Assembly (NCBI GenBank): GCA_029257435.1
Contig: JARIBI010000037.1
Span: 1-43,890 of the forward strand
Direction: 5' to 3'
Origin: Sporosarcina sp.
GTDB lineage: Bacteria; Bacillota; Bacilli; Bacillales_A; Planococcaceae
Length of the DNA: 43,890 nt
The notes beneath the pieces are model-generated. The model saw nothing but the letters and a program-made list of their open reading frames with translations, made no database searches and was not told where the DNA came from. Position 1 is the stretch's first letter, and each line of letters begins with the position of its first letter. This document shows positions 15,151 through 23,070 of the stretch, one piece after another. The position numbers and the translations under genes are program-made.

Positions 15151-15465
15151 ATGCTTCCTATGGACGTTAAAGGCAAAGTTGAAGGCGAACTGAACAAATT
15201 GGACAGTGAAAAGAAGGAAGATATCTTAAAGAACTTTACATCGTTTAAGGATTATCTTTCCGACAAAGTGACCAAAGGTGAAAAGTTAGGGCTAAGTGAA
15301 GAACAGCTTACAAAGGCCACGGAATATGTTGCAGGTTACCTTGCAAAACATGAAGAACCTAAAAATCGTGAACAATACGTCCTTCAAGAACTTTGGAAAG
15401 TCGGGGACAAAGAAGAACAAAAAGCACTGTCCAGTCTTTTGCTGAAACTCGTCAAATCGGAGTAA
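15151..15465 (+). CDS. DUF3243 family protein (YmfJ-like)
   Basis: A 104-residue soluble helical protein. The DUF3243 core is clear: FTSFKDYLSDKVTKGEKLGLS, then YVAGYLAKHEEPKNREQYVLQ (in parts), then LWKVGDKEEQKALSSLLLKLV. It resembles B. subtilis YmfJ, of unknown function. Two starts are possible. ATG 15151 sits only 3 nt after AAGGAG. ATG 15160 sits 12 nt after it and begins MDVKGK. A 20-residue Lys/Glu-rich N-terminal extension precedes the family core in either case. It forms a two-gene unit with the small ORF 21 bp downstream. Confidence 0.85.
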   Translation: MLPMDVKGKVEGELNKLDSEKKEDILKNFTSFKDYLSDKVTKGEKLGLSEEQLTKATEYVAGYLAKHEEPKNREQYVLQELWKVGDKEEQKALSSLLLKLVKSE

Positions 15466-15486
15466 CTCCTAAAAGGAGGACTAGTT

Positions 15487-15729
15487 ATGAACGACAAGAA
15501 AAAGTCTTTTACATCTGAAGATCGCAAAGAGGTTGTCCAACCCTACTTGGATAACCCAGATGCCGTTAGGACTGACAAAGAATCCCTTTTTGATATGCAT
15601 GAAGATATGCAGACGGTGGATGCTGTTCCTGTGGAAGACACAAGGATGGAATGGGAAGAAGAGAAACAAGAGAATCATCGTAAATCTAAAGACCAGTCCT
15701 CTAGTGAAGAAAAGTATAATGGACGATAA
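15487..15729 (+). CDS. Small acidic hydrophilic protein, unknown
   Basis: An 80-residue protein, almost wholly charged and probably disordered, starting MNDKKKSFTSEDRKEVVQPY and ending SSEEKYNGR. AAAGGAGG stands 8 nt before ATG, so translation is likely. It follows the DUF3243 gene after 21 bp and shares its terminator at 15740-15769. I do not recognise a family. Such hydrophilic small proteins are common among stress-induced genes of Bacillales. Confidence 0.75.
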   Translation: MNDKKKSFTSEDRKEVVQPYLDNPDAVRTDKESLFDMHEDMQTVDAVPVEDTRMEWEEEKQENHRKSKDQSSSEEKYNGR

Positions 15730-15739
15730 TCCTTTTCAC

Positions 15740-15769
15740 GGACACCTTCTTTATAGAGGGTGTCTTTTT
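15740..15769 (+). terminator. Terminator of the DUF3243 unit
   Basis: GACACC (15741-15746) and GGTGTC (15759-15764) followed by TTTTTGTG, with additional A-T pairing inside. Confidence 0.75.
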
Positions 15770-15867
15770 GTGTTTCTATTTCCCGGGAAATAAAAAGAGG
15801 TCAGACTTCTAATGTTTCAAAATAGAATTGAGCATGATATACTAGTTAGCTTAGGAGGAATTGCTTT

Positions 15868-16776
15868 ATGAAATTCTGGTTTTATCCGCTTCTCGTAATC
15901 ATTGCTTCAAGCAGTTACGGAATTCTTTCATCAATTGTTAAATTAGCTATTAAAGATGGGTATTCGGCTTCTCAAGCTGTTACCAGCCAATACACAATCG
16001 GTTTTCTAATTGCTATTTTACTGTTCGTTATCATTCAGCACAAACGCCCTCGCTTTGGCGGCGGCTGGACACTTATACTTGCAGGATTTTTCACCGCTTT
16101 AACAGGTATTGTCTACGGAAAAACTGTTGAATATATGCCTGCTTCACTGGCTGTTGTAATGCTCTTTCAATTTACATGGATTGGCATGCTGTTTGACTGT
16201 ATTGCACGACGTCGTTACCCAAAAAGGGTTGAAGTCATTTCACTCATTTTCTTATTCTCAGGCACGATTTTTGCAGCAGGAATCTTAAATGTAGATTTAA
16301 GCGGCATCCCTTGGCAAGGATGGGCATTCGGGTTAGCTTCTGCAACAAGTTTCGCTTCTTTTGTGATGGCAAATCAGAAAGCTGTCGAAGGGATGGACAC
16401 CACTACCCGCTTACTATTCACTTCTTTTTTTGCAGCGATAGTGATTATGTGTTTCCAATCACCTGAAATTGTTTGGACAGGACAATTATTCACGTCAAGT
16501 CTTTTATTATATGGCCTGGTTCTCGGCCTATTCGGGATCATTATTCCTATTTATCTCTTTTCGATCGCCGTTCCAAAAGTCGGGACGGCTATGACCTCTA
16601 TTCTTAGCGCCATGGAGCTCCCGGTTGCTATGACCGCTTCTGTTTTATTGGTCGGAGAACATATAACGTTTATTCAAATTATCGGGATCTTCATCATACT
16701 AATCGGGATGACATTACCTTCGCTTGCACAACGGCGAGTTAAACGAGCCCTGAACAAAACGTCTGAACTGCTTTAA
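15868..16776 (+). CDS. EamA/DMT family transporter
   Basis: A 302-residue membrane protein with ten predicted spans in two EamA repeats (about 1-135 and 150-290). Typical features are the small-residue start ASSSYGILSSIVKLAI, the end of repeat one around YMPASLAVVMLFQFTW, and the repeat-two closing helices MTSILSAMELPVAMTASVLL then GIFIILIGMTL. The family exports or imports metabolites; the substrate is unknown. A GGAGGA ribosome site lies 9 nt upstream. It is a single-gene unit whose terminator stem begins inside the last codons. Confidence 0.9.
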   Translation: MKFWFYPLLVIIASSSYGILSSIVKLAIKDGYSASQAVTSQYTIGFLIAILLFVIIQHKRPRFGGGWTLILAGFFTALTGIVYGKTVEYMPASLAVVMLFQFTWIGMLFDCIARRRYPKRVEVISLIFLFSGTIFAAGILNVDLSGIPWQGWAFGLASATSFASFVMANQKAVEGMDTTTRLLFTSFFAAIVIMCFQSPEIVWTGQLFTSSLLLYGLVLGLFGIIIPIYLFSIAVPKVGTAMTSILSAMELPVAMTASVLLVGEHITFIQIIGIFIILIGMTLPSLAQRRVKRALNKTSELL

Positions 16777-16794
16777 TGCAGTCCAGACGTTTTT
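16759..16794 (+). terminator. Terminator of the EamA gene
   Basis: ACGTCTGAACTGC and GCAGTCCAGACGT pair with one mismatch, followed by TTTT. It overlaps the stop codon. Confidence 0.85.
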
Positions 16795-16862
16795 GCATAT
16801 AGGACAGCAACCCCGTACAATGAATACATGGAAAAATAGACAAGCTAGAGAGGAGTTTTTTA

Positions 16863-18056
16863 ATGTTACAAGATCGTCTATATTATCAAGATCCTTATCG
16901 CACCAGCTTCACGACCACAGTAACACAACATTCAGTTGATGAATTAGGACGACCGTTTGCGGTACTGGAAAACACTGCGTTTTATCCAACTGGCGGCGGG
17001 CAGCCTCATGACACAGGTCATATTGCAGACATTACGGTTGTAGACGTGGAAGAAGTCGATGGAGAAATTCGACACTATCTAGAAAACCCTCTCACCGCGG
17101 GCGGAACTGTTTCAGCGGAAATTGACTGGTCGCGAAGATTTGATCATATGCAGCAACATACAGGACAGCATATCCTAACAGCTGCTTTCGTTGAGCTTTT
17201 CAACTATCCCACTATAAGTTTTCATCTTGGCCGGGAACTGGTGACAATTGACCTTGCGACTGAACATGTTTCCAACGATGAACTCCGTGCAGCGGAATCA
17301 CTTGCTAATGCAATCATCCTTGAAAACCGATTGATTGAGCAGAAATGGGTAACGCAAGATGAGTTGTCCGCCTATTCACTTCGTAAACAAGTCAGTGTCG
17401 ATGAAGAAATTCGTCTAGTAATCATTCCGAACTTCGATACAAATGGCTGCGGGGGTACACACCCTAGTTCTACTGGACAAATTGGATCGTTAAAAATCCT
17501 TACAACTGAAAAGCAAAAAAAGAATACACGCATTCACTTTGTATGTGGTAATCGTGTTCTCCGTCAGCTGGGCGTGGTTCATGACGAACTCTCGAACGTT
17601 GCACGGCTGCTAAGCGCGCCTTTAGGACAAGCAGCTGACGCCACACAAAAATTATTGGATGCACAGCATAGCTTAGAAAAGCAGTTAGGAGCTGTAAACG
17701 AACAACTGCTGGATGTTGAAGCTTCTGCTCTTGCTGGAAGAAAAACTACCGTCATTCGTCGAGTCTATTCAGGCCGCTCCATGCAGGAGTTGCAAAAGCT
17801 TGCCCGTAAAACACTTGCGCTTCGTGAGCAGGCAATTGTTATACTCGTTTCGGAAGATGGCGAGAAGTTGCAATTCGTGGCTTCACGTACAAATTCACTT
17901 ACACCAGATATGCGTACAGTTTCAGCAACTGCACTGCCTGCAATTGAAGGTAAAGGCGGAGGATCAGCGTCAACAGTACAAGGCGGCGGTACACGAACAA
18001 TGCCTGCTGAAGATCTGGCAGGATTACTGGAGCGTTCTATTCCGGTACATGCATAA
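16863..18056 (+). CDS. Alanyl-tRNA editing protein, AlaX-long type
   Basis: Cytosolic trans-editing factor that should hydrolyse Ser-tRNA(Ala) or Gly-tRNA(Ala). It has 397 residues and lacks the AlaRS catalytic domain. The TGGGQP motif starts at 43. The editing zinc site is visible as H99-x3-H103 in QQHTGQH and C196-x3-H200 in CGGTH. A coiled-coil linker follows at about 245-285. The C-terminal DHHA1 domain carries GGGSASTVQGGG. The full set of zinc ligands suggests an active editor. It is a single gene between an EamA transporter and the tsdA-like pair, with a shared downstream terminator. Confidence 0.92.
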   Translation: MLQDRLYYQDPYRTSFTTTVTQHSVDELGRPFAVLENTAFYPTGGGQPHDTGHIADITVVDVEEVDGEIRHYLENPLTAGGTVSAEIDWSRRFDHMQQHTGQHILTAAFVELFNYPTISFHLGRELVTIDLATEHVSNDELRAAESLANAIILENRLIEQKWVTQDELSAYSLRKQVSVDEEIRLVIIPNFDTNGCGGTHPSSTGQIGSLKILTTEKQKKNTRIHFVCGNRVLRQLGVVHDELSNVARLLSAPLGQAADATQKLLDAQHSLEKQLGAVNEQLLDVEASALAGRKTTVIRRVYSGRSMQELQKLARKTLALREQAIVILVSEDGEKLQFVASRTNSLTPDMRTVSATALPAIEGKGGGSASTVQGGGTRTMPAEDLAGLLERSIPVHA

Positions 18057-18070
18057 TAGAAGAAACGCAA

Positions 18071-18104
18071 AAACCCCCAATCACATACAATGCGTTGGGG
18101 GTTT
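18071..18104. terminator. Bidirectional terminator between the AlaX gene and tsdA-like gene 1
   Basis: Perfect 10-bp arms AAACCCCCAA and TTGGGGGTTT. Confidence 0.88.
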
Positions 18105-18108
18105 CCAT

Positions 18109-19089
18109 TTATTCTTTTTTGCCAATGACTGCTTCCCAGTCGATTGTGCCTGCTTTGATCTCATCGCGACGTTCTTTTGTCATCGAGTCGCTAGGACGTC
18201 CGCCATTCGGCCAATCTCCTTCGTGATTTCCAAACTCAGGACGATCCTGGGATAGAATGAACGCTGAGACGTCAGCAACTTCCTGGTCTGACAAGCTTCC
18301 CGGATTGCCGACCGGCATGTTGTTGTGCACATAACCTGCCATTTTTGTCAGACGTGCAATCCCTGCACCATCATTAAAGGATCCATCTCCCCATAATGCT
18401 GGACCAGTGTTTGAACCAGTGCCGCTTCCATCACCCGCGTGACATGTTGCACAAGACTGCTGATAAACTTTCTCTCCATCTGCAACGCTTGGAATCGGCA
18501 TGTCGTCTACACTATTCTGATGTCGCCAAGGCAACTCCGCACCTACCGGAATTCCTTCAGAAATATACGTCATATATGCGACCATTGCTTTCAAGTCTGG
18601 ATCATTGCTTTCGAACTTTGTTCCATTCATGCTTCGAACCATACATCCATTGATACGATCCTCTAATGACACAATTTTACCGGAACGTCCGATATACATC
18701 GGATACACCGCTGACATTCCTACTAGTGAAGATACTTCACTGTCCAAGCCAGCACCTGCGTGACAACTCGTACAAGACAGTTCGTTTACCAGTTTCTCAC
18801 CGTCTTCTGCAGTAGGAGCTTCCCCCCGTAAAACCGTTGATGTATCGTTTACAAGGTCGTATCCCCGCTTAATAGCATCACCTAGTTCATCGTCTGGCAC
18901 ATCATCCATTGAAGGCGGATTGTGTTGTATTTCACTACCTGCAGCGCTTCCAGATTCAGTTTCAGTTACATCTGCTACACCATCACTTTCAGCTGCTTTG
19001 TTCGTTTTTAATTGGAAAGACATGAGGACAATTGTAAGTGCAAAAACAGCCACTAAAACAGTTAGTACTAAAGTAGAGGTTTTTCTCAT
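18109..19089 (-). CDS. Dihaem cytochrome c, TsdA-like thiosulfate dehydrogenase (copy 1)
   Basis: Extracytoplasmic electron-transfer enzyme. The TsdA family couples two thiosulfates to tetrathionate. It has 326 residues, with an N-terminal membrane anchor (about 7-25) then an acidic linker. Haem 1 is CTSCH (106-110) and haem 2 is CATCH (213-217). A conserved Cys149 in RINGCMVRSMNG lies 39 residues after the haem-1 His, comparable to the Cys that is the axial haem-1 ligand in Allochromatium TsdA. A Lys-Met pair (K249-M250), which recalls the ligand-switch pair of TsdA haem 2, is followed by NNMP (M258). It lies downstream of a paralogue, 161 bp apart, with no clear terminator between. A generic dihaem cytochrome is the alternative; Cys149 argues for TsdA. 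Confidence 0.85.
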   Translation of the reverse strand: MRKTSTLVLTVLVAVFALTIVLMSFQLKTNKAAESDGVADVTETESGSAAGSEIQHNPPSMDDVPDDELGDAIKRGYDLVNDTSTVLRGEAPTAEDGEKLVNELSCTSCHAGAGLDSEVSSLVGMSAVYPMYIGRSGKIVSLEDRINGCMVRSMNGTKFESNDPDLKAMVAYMTYISEGIPVGAELPWRHQNSVDDMPIPSVADGEKVYQQSCATCHAGDGSGTGSNTGPALWGDGSFNDGAGIARLTKMAGYVHNNMPVGNPGSLSDQEVADVSAFILSQDRPEFGNHEGDWPNGGRPSDSMTKERRDEIKAGTIDWEAVIGKKE

Positions 19090-19250
19090 TTTTGATTCCT
19101 CCTTTCATTGAGACTATTGTATCAAATAGAATTCTTTAAAGATATGGCATTAAAGCAAATTGGAATGAAATAGGGAATCCCCTTAGTTCATAACTGACTT
19201 TCCCCCGAAGCAAAGAACGTCTGCTGGTATCTCCCTATGAATTTTTGGAA

Positions 19251-20216
19251 TCATTGATGCCCTAATACTTTTTCCCAATCAATTGAGCCTTCTTTAACTT
19301 GTTGCTGCTTATCTTTATTCATAATATCTGCCGGTCCATTGCCGTTCGGCCAATCTTCATCGCTATTCTCGAATTCCGGCCGCTCTTGGGATAAAATGAA
19401 TGCCGAAACGTCTGCTGCTTCCTGAAGTGTAAGTGAGCCGGGGTCCGTTAGAGGCATGTTTTTCTGAACAAACCCTGTCATTTTCGACATTCTCCCCATA
19501 CCGGCACCATCATTGAAAGATCCTTCTCCCCAAAGTGCGGGGCCAGTCGTAGGACCTGTACCTGCTCCATCTGTCGCATGACATGCAATACACGACTGTT
19601 GAAAAATTGAATTTCCTTTGTCGACATTTGGTGTCGGTACTTCATCCACCTCATTTTTTCCAAGCCACGGTAATTCTGCCCCTTGCGGAATCCCTTCAGA
19701 AATATAACTTAAGTAAGCGACCATCGCCGATAAATCTGCATCGTCCTTCTCGAACTCTACATAATTCATACTTCGTACCATACAGCCGTTAATACGATCC
19801 TCAATCGTTGCAATCTTATTATTCCGGGGACGATATGCAGGATACTTCGTTGTCACACCCACTAATGAGGAAACATTCTTGTCTAAACCCGCTCCGGCAT
19901 GACAGCTTGTACAAGCAAGCTGACTCATAACTTCATCTCCGTCATGGGTACCCGCCTTTTTACGCAGTTCATTTGAAGTATCCATCATTAGTACGTACCC
20001 TCTTTTAATTGCATCCCCTTCTGGTCCATCGGGTACATCATCCATAGAAGGCGGGTTATAAGCAATATCGATATCCTCCAGTACGGATCCTATATTCCCT
20101 TCTGCTATCTTTTGCTGCTTAACCTTACTCTCTTTCAACTCGTTCGCTAGTATAAAAATGACGATTACTCCGACAACCGCTACTACACTTAAAAGGACTG
20201 CGGGTTTATTTTTCAT
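19251..20216 (-). CDS. Dihaem cytochrome c, TsdA-like thiosulfate dehydrogenase (copy 2)
   Basis: A 321-residue paralogue of the downstream gene, alike from the NPPSMDDVPD segment to the C-terminal SIDWEKVLG. It has an N-terminal membrane anchor (about 6-24), haem 1 CTSCH (102-106), haem 2 CIACH (209-213), the axial-type Cys145 in RINGCMVRSMN, K245-M246, and NMP (M254). The substrate-side residues differ between the copies (YRPRNNKIATIED here, YIGRSGKIVSLED there), so the two may not be equivalent. It is the upstream gene of the pair, with a GGAGGAG ribosome site. No partner TsdB is present. Confidence 0.85.
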   Translation of the reverse strand: MKNKPAVLLSVVAVVGVIVIFILANELKESKVKQQKIAEGNIGSVLEDIDIAYNPPSMDDVPDGPEGDAIKRGYVLMMDTSNELRKKAGTHDGDEVMSQLACTSCHAGAGLDKNVSSLVGVTTKYPAYRPRNNKIATIEDRINGCMVRSMNYVEFEKDDADLSAMVAYLSYISEGIPQGAELPWLGKNEVDEVPTPNVDKGNSIFQQSCIACHATDGAGTGPTTGPALWGEGSFNDGAGMGRMSKMTGFVQKNMPLTDPGSLTLQEAADVSAFILSQERPEFENSDEDWPNGNGPADIMNKDKQQQVKEGSIDWEKVLGHQ

Positions 20217-20614
20217 AGAGACTCCTCCTATCTTGTTTATGTACTACAAACTCATTCAGCACAGCTCCATGACTCCCCTTTTAATGGAAGAACGCTAACT
20301 TAATAAATTGCGAAAATATGTATATTTTTGCTTTTAAATAGTCACAGTACTCTTCCCTTTAAAGGCTCTCCTAAACGAGATTCAGGGAGATTCTCCCCAT
20401 AATGTCAAGCACTAAAACTTTTTAAATAATAATAATTATGAATGCAATAAAAATAGACTGTATATTCCGTTATATATAAATGATTGACAACTCTTTTATT
20501 GTTTCACTAATATAGTATTTAACCCGATTTACAATTCGGAATTCACAATATGTTCGGCATGTAGAACTTGAATCTTTCACGCATGGTTTCTAGCACTTAA
20601 AGGGGATGAGACAG
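20217..20614. other. AT-rich intergenic region between tsdA-like gene 2 and the AgcS symporter
   Basis: About 400 bp without a gene. It holds the sigma-A promoter of the symporter at 20484-20513 and, near 20366-20397, a CTCTCCT/AGGGAGA inverted repeat of unclear role. I looked for a glycine riboswitch and for the CstR-type ATACC...GGTAT dyad and saw neither. Confidence 0.5.
20484..20513 (+). promoter_or_regulatory. Sigma-A promoter of the AgcS symporter
   Basis: TTGACA (20484-20489) and TAATAT (20508-20513) with an 18-bp spacer. Confidence 0.65.
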
Positions 20615-21979
20615 TTGAATACATTTACAAGATGGGTAGCAGTTATTTCAGATTTTTTATGGGGAGCACCAATTATTATACTGCTAATCGGCGGAGGACT
20701 TTTTCTTACCGTCCGTCTCGGTTTCTTCCAATTCAAGTACATGCCTCACATACTGCGTCAAACATTCGGAAAAATCTTATCTAAAGGCTCTGGGGACGGG
20801 ACGTTAACACCATTTCAGGCAACTACTTCAGCACTTGCTTCTACGATGGGTGCCGCCAACATTGTCGGTGTGCCTGTTGCGATTGCTCTTGGCGGACCAG
20901 GTGCAATTTTTTGGATGTGGCTCGTTGCGCTGATTGGAATCGGCACGAAGTATTCTGAAGTCGTCCTTGGCATCAAATATCGGGAGAAGAATGAAGCAGG
21001 GGATTATGTAGGCGGTCCCATGTATTATATTAAAAAAGGACTTGGCTGGAAAAAGGTTGCGTATCTTTTTGCGTTTGCACTGATGATCGAAATTATTGCC
21101 AGTACAATGGTTCAGTCCAATTCAATTGCGACAACTATCGACAGTTCGTTTGGGTTACCGCCTTATATTACAGGGATTCTAATTGCCATTTTAGTAGCAC
21201 TGGTTTCCTTCGGAGGGATTAAAACAATAGGCCGTGTGACAGAACGACTTATTCCATCGATGGTGGTCGTATATATCATCAGTGCACTCATTGTAATTGC
21301 ATTCAACATTACAGAAGTGCCTGCAGCATTCGGACTTATCTTTACATATGCATTTCAGCCATTGTCTGCAGCAGGCGGATTCGCAGGTGCTGGTGTTGCT
21401 GCAGCTATCCGATGGGGATTGGCACGCGGTCTGTACTCCAACGAAGCGGGTATCGGAACCGCACCGATAGCACACGCAGCCGCAGTGAATAATCATCCGG
21501 CAAAGCAAGGATTTTGGGGAGTATTTGAAGTTATTGTCGATACGCTCATTGTTTGTACAATGACGGCAATGGTCGTACTGACGACCGGTGTTTGGAAAGT
21601 CATTGATGCGGATAATGCTTCTTCCATGGTGACAGAAGCGTACAGCACAGTCTTCGGTGCAGCAATTGGCGGTATCATTATTTCGGTTGTCCTCTTCTTG
21701 TTCGTCATTACAACCGTAGTTGTTATTATTTACTACGGAGAAAAGCAGGCTGAATTCTTATTCGGCACTGGATTTTCAAAAGTGATGCGCCTCGTGTACA
21801 TTGCAGCTATAATTATCGGTGCGCTCGGCGGGTTGCAATTTGTTTGGAAGTTCCTTGATTTACTGCTGGCCATTGTTGTTGTACCAAACGTGATCGCAGT
21901 ATTATTCCTAAGCGGGAAAGTTCGTGAAGTGACAAATGATTACTTTACGAATCTTTATCCAATAGAAAGAAAAAAATAA
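20615..21979 (+). CDS. Sodium:alanine/glycine symporter (AgcS family)
   Basis: Membrane carrier that imports alanine or glycine with sodium. It is about 454 residues with roughly eleven spans, family length. Motifs are LGFFQFKYMPHILRQT, GTLTPFQATTSALASTMG followed by NIVGV, GGPMYYIKKGLG, and RGLYSNEAGIGTAPIAHAAA, the AgcS signature. I prefer the TTG at 20615 (MNTFTRW): AAAGGGG lies 9 nt upstream of it, whereas the ATG at 20606 touches that ribosome site. It is a single gene with its own promoter and a strong terminator. Confidence 0.92.
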   Translation: MNTFTRWVAVISDFLWGAPIIILLIGGGLFLTVRLGFFQFKYMPHILRQTFGKILSKGSGDGTLTPFQATTSALASTMGAANIVGVPVAIALGGPGAIFWMWLVALIGIGTKYSEVVLGIKYREKNEAGDYVGGPMYYIKKGLGWKKVAYLFAFALMIEIIASTMVQSNSIATTIDSSFGLPPYITGILIAILVALVSFGGIKTIGRVTERLIPSMVVVYIISALIVIAFNITEVPAAFGLIFTYAFQPLSAAGGFAGAGVAAAIRWGLARGLYSNEAGIGTAPIAHAAAVNNHPAKQGFWGVFEVIVDTLIVCTMTAMVVLTTGVWKVIDADNASSMVTEAYSTVFGAAIGGIIISVVLFLFVITTVVVIIYYGEKQAEFLFGTGFSKVMRLVYIAAIIIGALGGLQFVWKFLDLLLAIVVVPNVIAVLFLSGKVREVTNDYFTNLYPIERKK

Positions 21980-21993
21980 TAAGTACGCTTCAT

Positions 21994-22033
21994 CCCTCCA
22001 TTCGTTCAATTACTTGAATGATGGAGGTTTTTT
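21994..22033 (+). terminator. Terminator of the AgcS gene
   Basis: CCTCCAT (21994-22000) pairs with ATGGAGG (22020-22026), with further TTCAA/TTGAA pairs, followed by seven T residues. Confidence 0.88.
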
Positions 22034-22119
22034 TCTTCGTTTTTAGGATAAAGGTATATAAATCTCTTTCTAGCAAATCGAGTTTAAAAGAGCTTCCTAA
22101 AAATGAAGGAGCGTTGACA

Positions 22120-23070
22120 ATGATAAAGTTTGAAGGTGTCTCTAAATCATACGATGGAAAAACCAACGTTATAGAAAATGTAACCTTCGAAATTGCTGAA
22201 GGGGAATTTTTTGTGTTAATCGGACCAAGCGGATGCGGAAAGACTACGACACTAAAGATGATTAACAGGCTTATTCCATTGTCAGATGGAACCATTCGCA
22301 TTCATGACAAAAAGATTAGTGAGTATGCAATTCATGAATTACGGTGGCAAATTGGCTATGTCCTTCAACAGATCGCCCTGTTTCCTCATATGACGATCGA
22401 GGAAAATATTTCAATTGTTCCGGAACTGAAACAGTGGAAAAAAGATCGTATCCACGACCGGGTTACTGAATTGCTGAATATGGCCGGGTTAGATCCAAAT
22501 ACATACAGAGAGCGTAAACCCAGTGAATTATCTGGAGGACAGCAACAAAGAATTGGAGTCGTCCGGGCTCTCGCCGCAGATCCAGATATTGTTTTGATGG
22601 ATGAACCATTCAGCGCACTCGATCCAATCAGTCGATTAAAGCTGCAAGAGGACTTGCTTCATCTGCAGCGAACTATACAAAAAACGATTGTATTCGTTAC
22701 ACACGATATTCAAGAAGCAATGAAGCTGGGAGATCGTATTTGCATTATGAAAGATGGGAAAATTGAGCAGATGGGAACACCAGAAGAAATTACAGCTGCT
22801 CCTGCAACACCTTTTGTACAAGAATTCATTGGCAGCCGGGGGCCGCAGCCATTTGTCATACGCGATCATATGCAACCTGCTACTGAACCTAATTATGCTG
22901 AAATCCCTGTATTATCAATTGATGACGGTTGGAGTAAAGTATTAGACGCATTGCTCGTTGCAGATGAAGTTGCTGTCGAGGATCATGGTACATTTGTTGG
23001 GAAGTTGTCTCGGGAGTCAGTTCTAGCCTTTTTAGCTGCCCATGAGAAAGAAAGGACGGCGACTGCATGA
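22120..23070 (+). CDS. ABC transporter ATP-binding protein, OpuCA/EgtV-like
   Basis: ATPase of an osmoprotectant-type importer, 316 residues from ATG 22120. AAGGAG lies 8 nt upstream. The frame is open 34 codons earlier, but that part overlaps the preceding terminator and lacks similarity. Walker A is GPSGCGKTT (35-43), signature LSGGQQQR (137-144), Walker B IVLMDEPFSALDP, and switch His FVTHDIQEA. After the ATPase core comes a short CBS-like piece (VLSIDDGWSKVLDALLVADE, then VGKLSRESVLAFL), so the regulatory region is reduced compared with OpuCA. Its stop overlaps the start of the permease-binding fusion by 4 bp (ATGA), so the two are cotranslated. Substrate may be betaine, choline, carnitine or ergothioneine. 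Confidence 0.9.
   Translation: MIKFEGVSKSYDGKTNVIENVTFEIAEGEFFVLIGPSGCGKTTTLKMINRLIPLSDGTIRIHDKKISEYAIHELRWQIGYVLQQIALFPHMTIEENISIVPELKQWKKDRIHDRVTELLNMAGLDPNTYRERKPSELSGGQQQRIGVVRALAADPDIVLMDEPFSALDPISRLKLQEDLLHLQRTIQKTIVFVTHDIQEAMKLGDRICIMKDGKIEQMGTPEEITAAPATPFVQEFIGSRGPQPFVIRDHMQPATEPNYAEIPVLSIDDGWSKVLDALLVADEVAVEDHGTFVGKLSRESVLAFLAAHEKERTATA

Noticed and set aside
18109..20216. Plain cytochrome c4 or cbb3-type electron carriers
   Set aside because: The conserved Cys 39 residues after haem 1 and the K-M pair point to TsdA; neighbouring oxidase genes are missing.
20217..20614. Glycine riboswitch upstream of the AgcS symporter
   Set aside because: The conserved paired glycine aptamer blocks are not seen; the region is AT-rich with an ordinary promoter.
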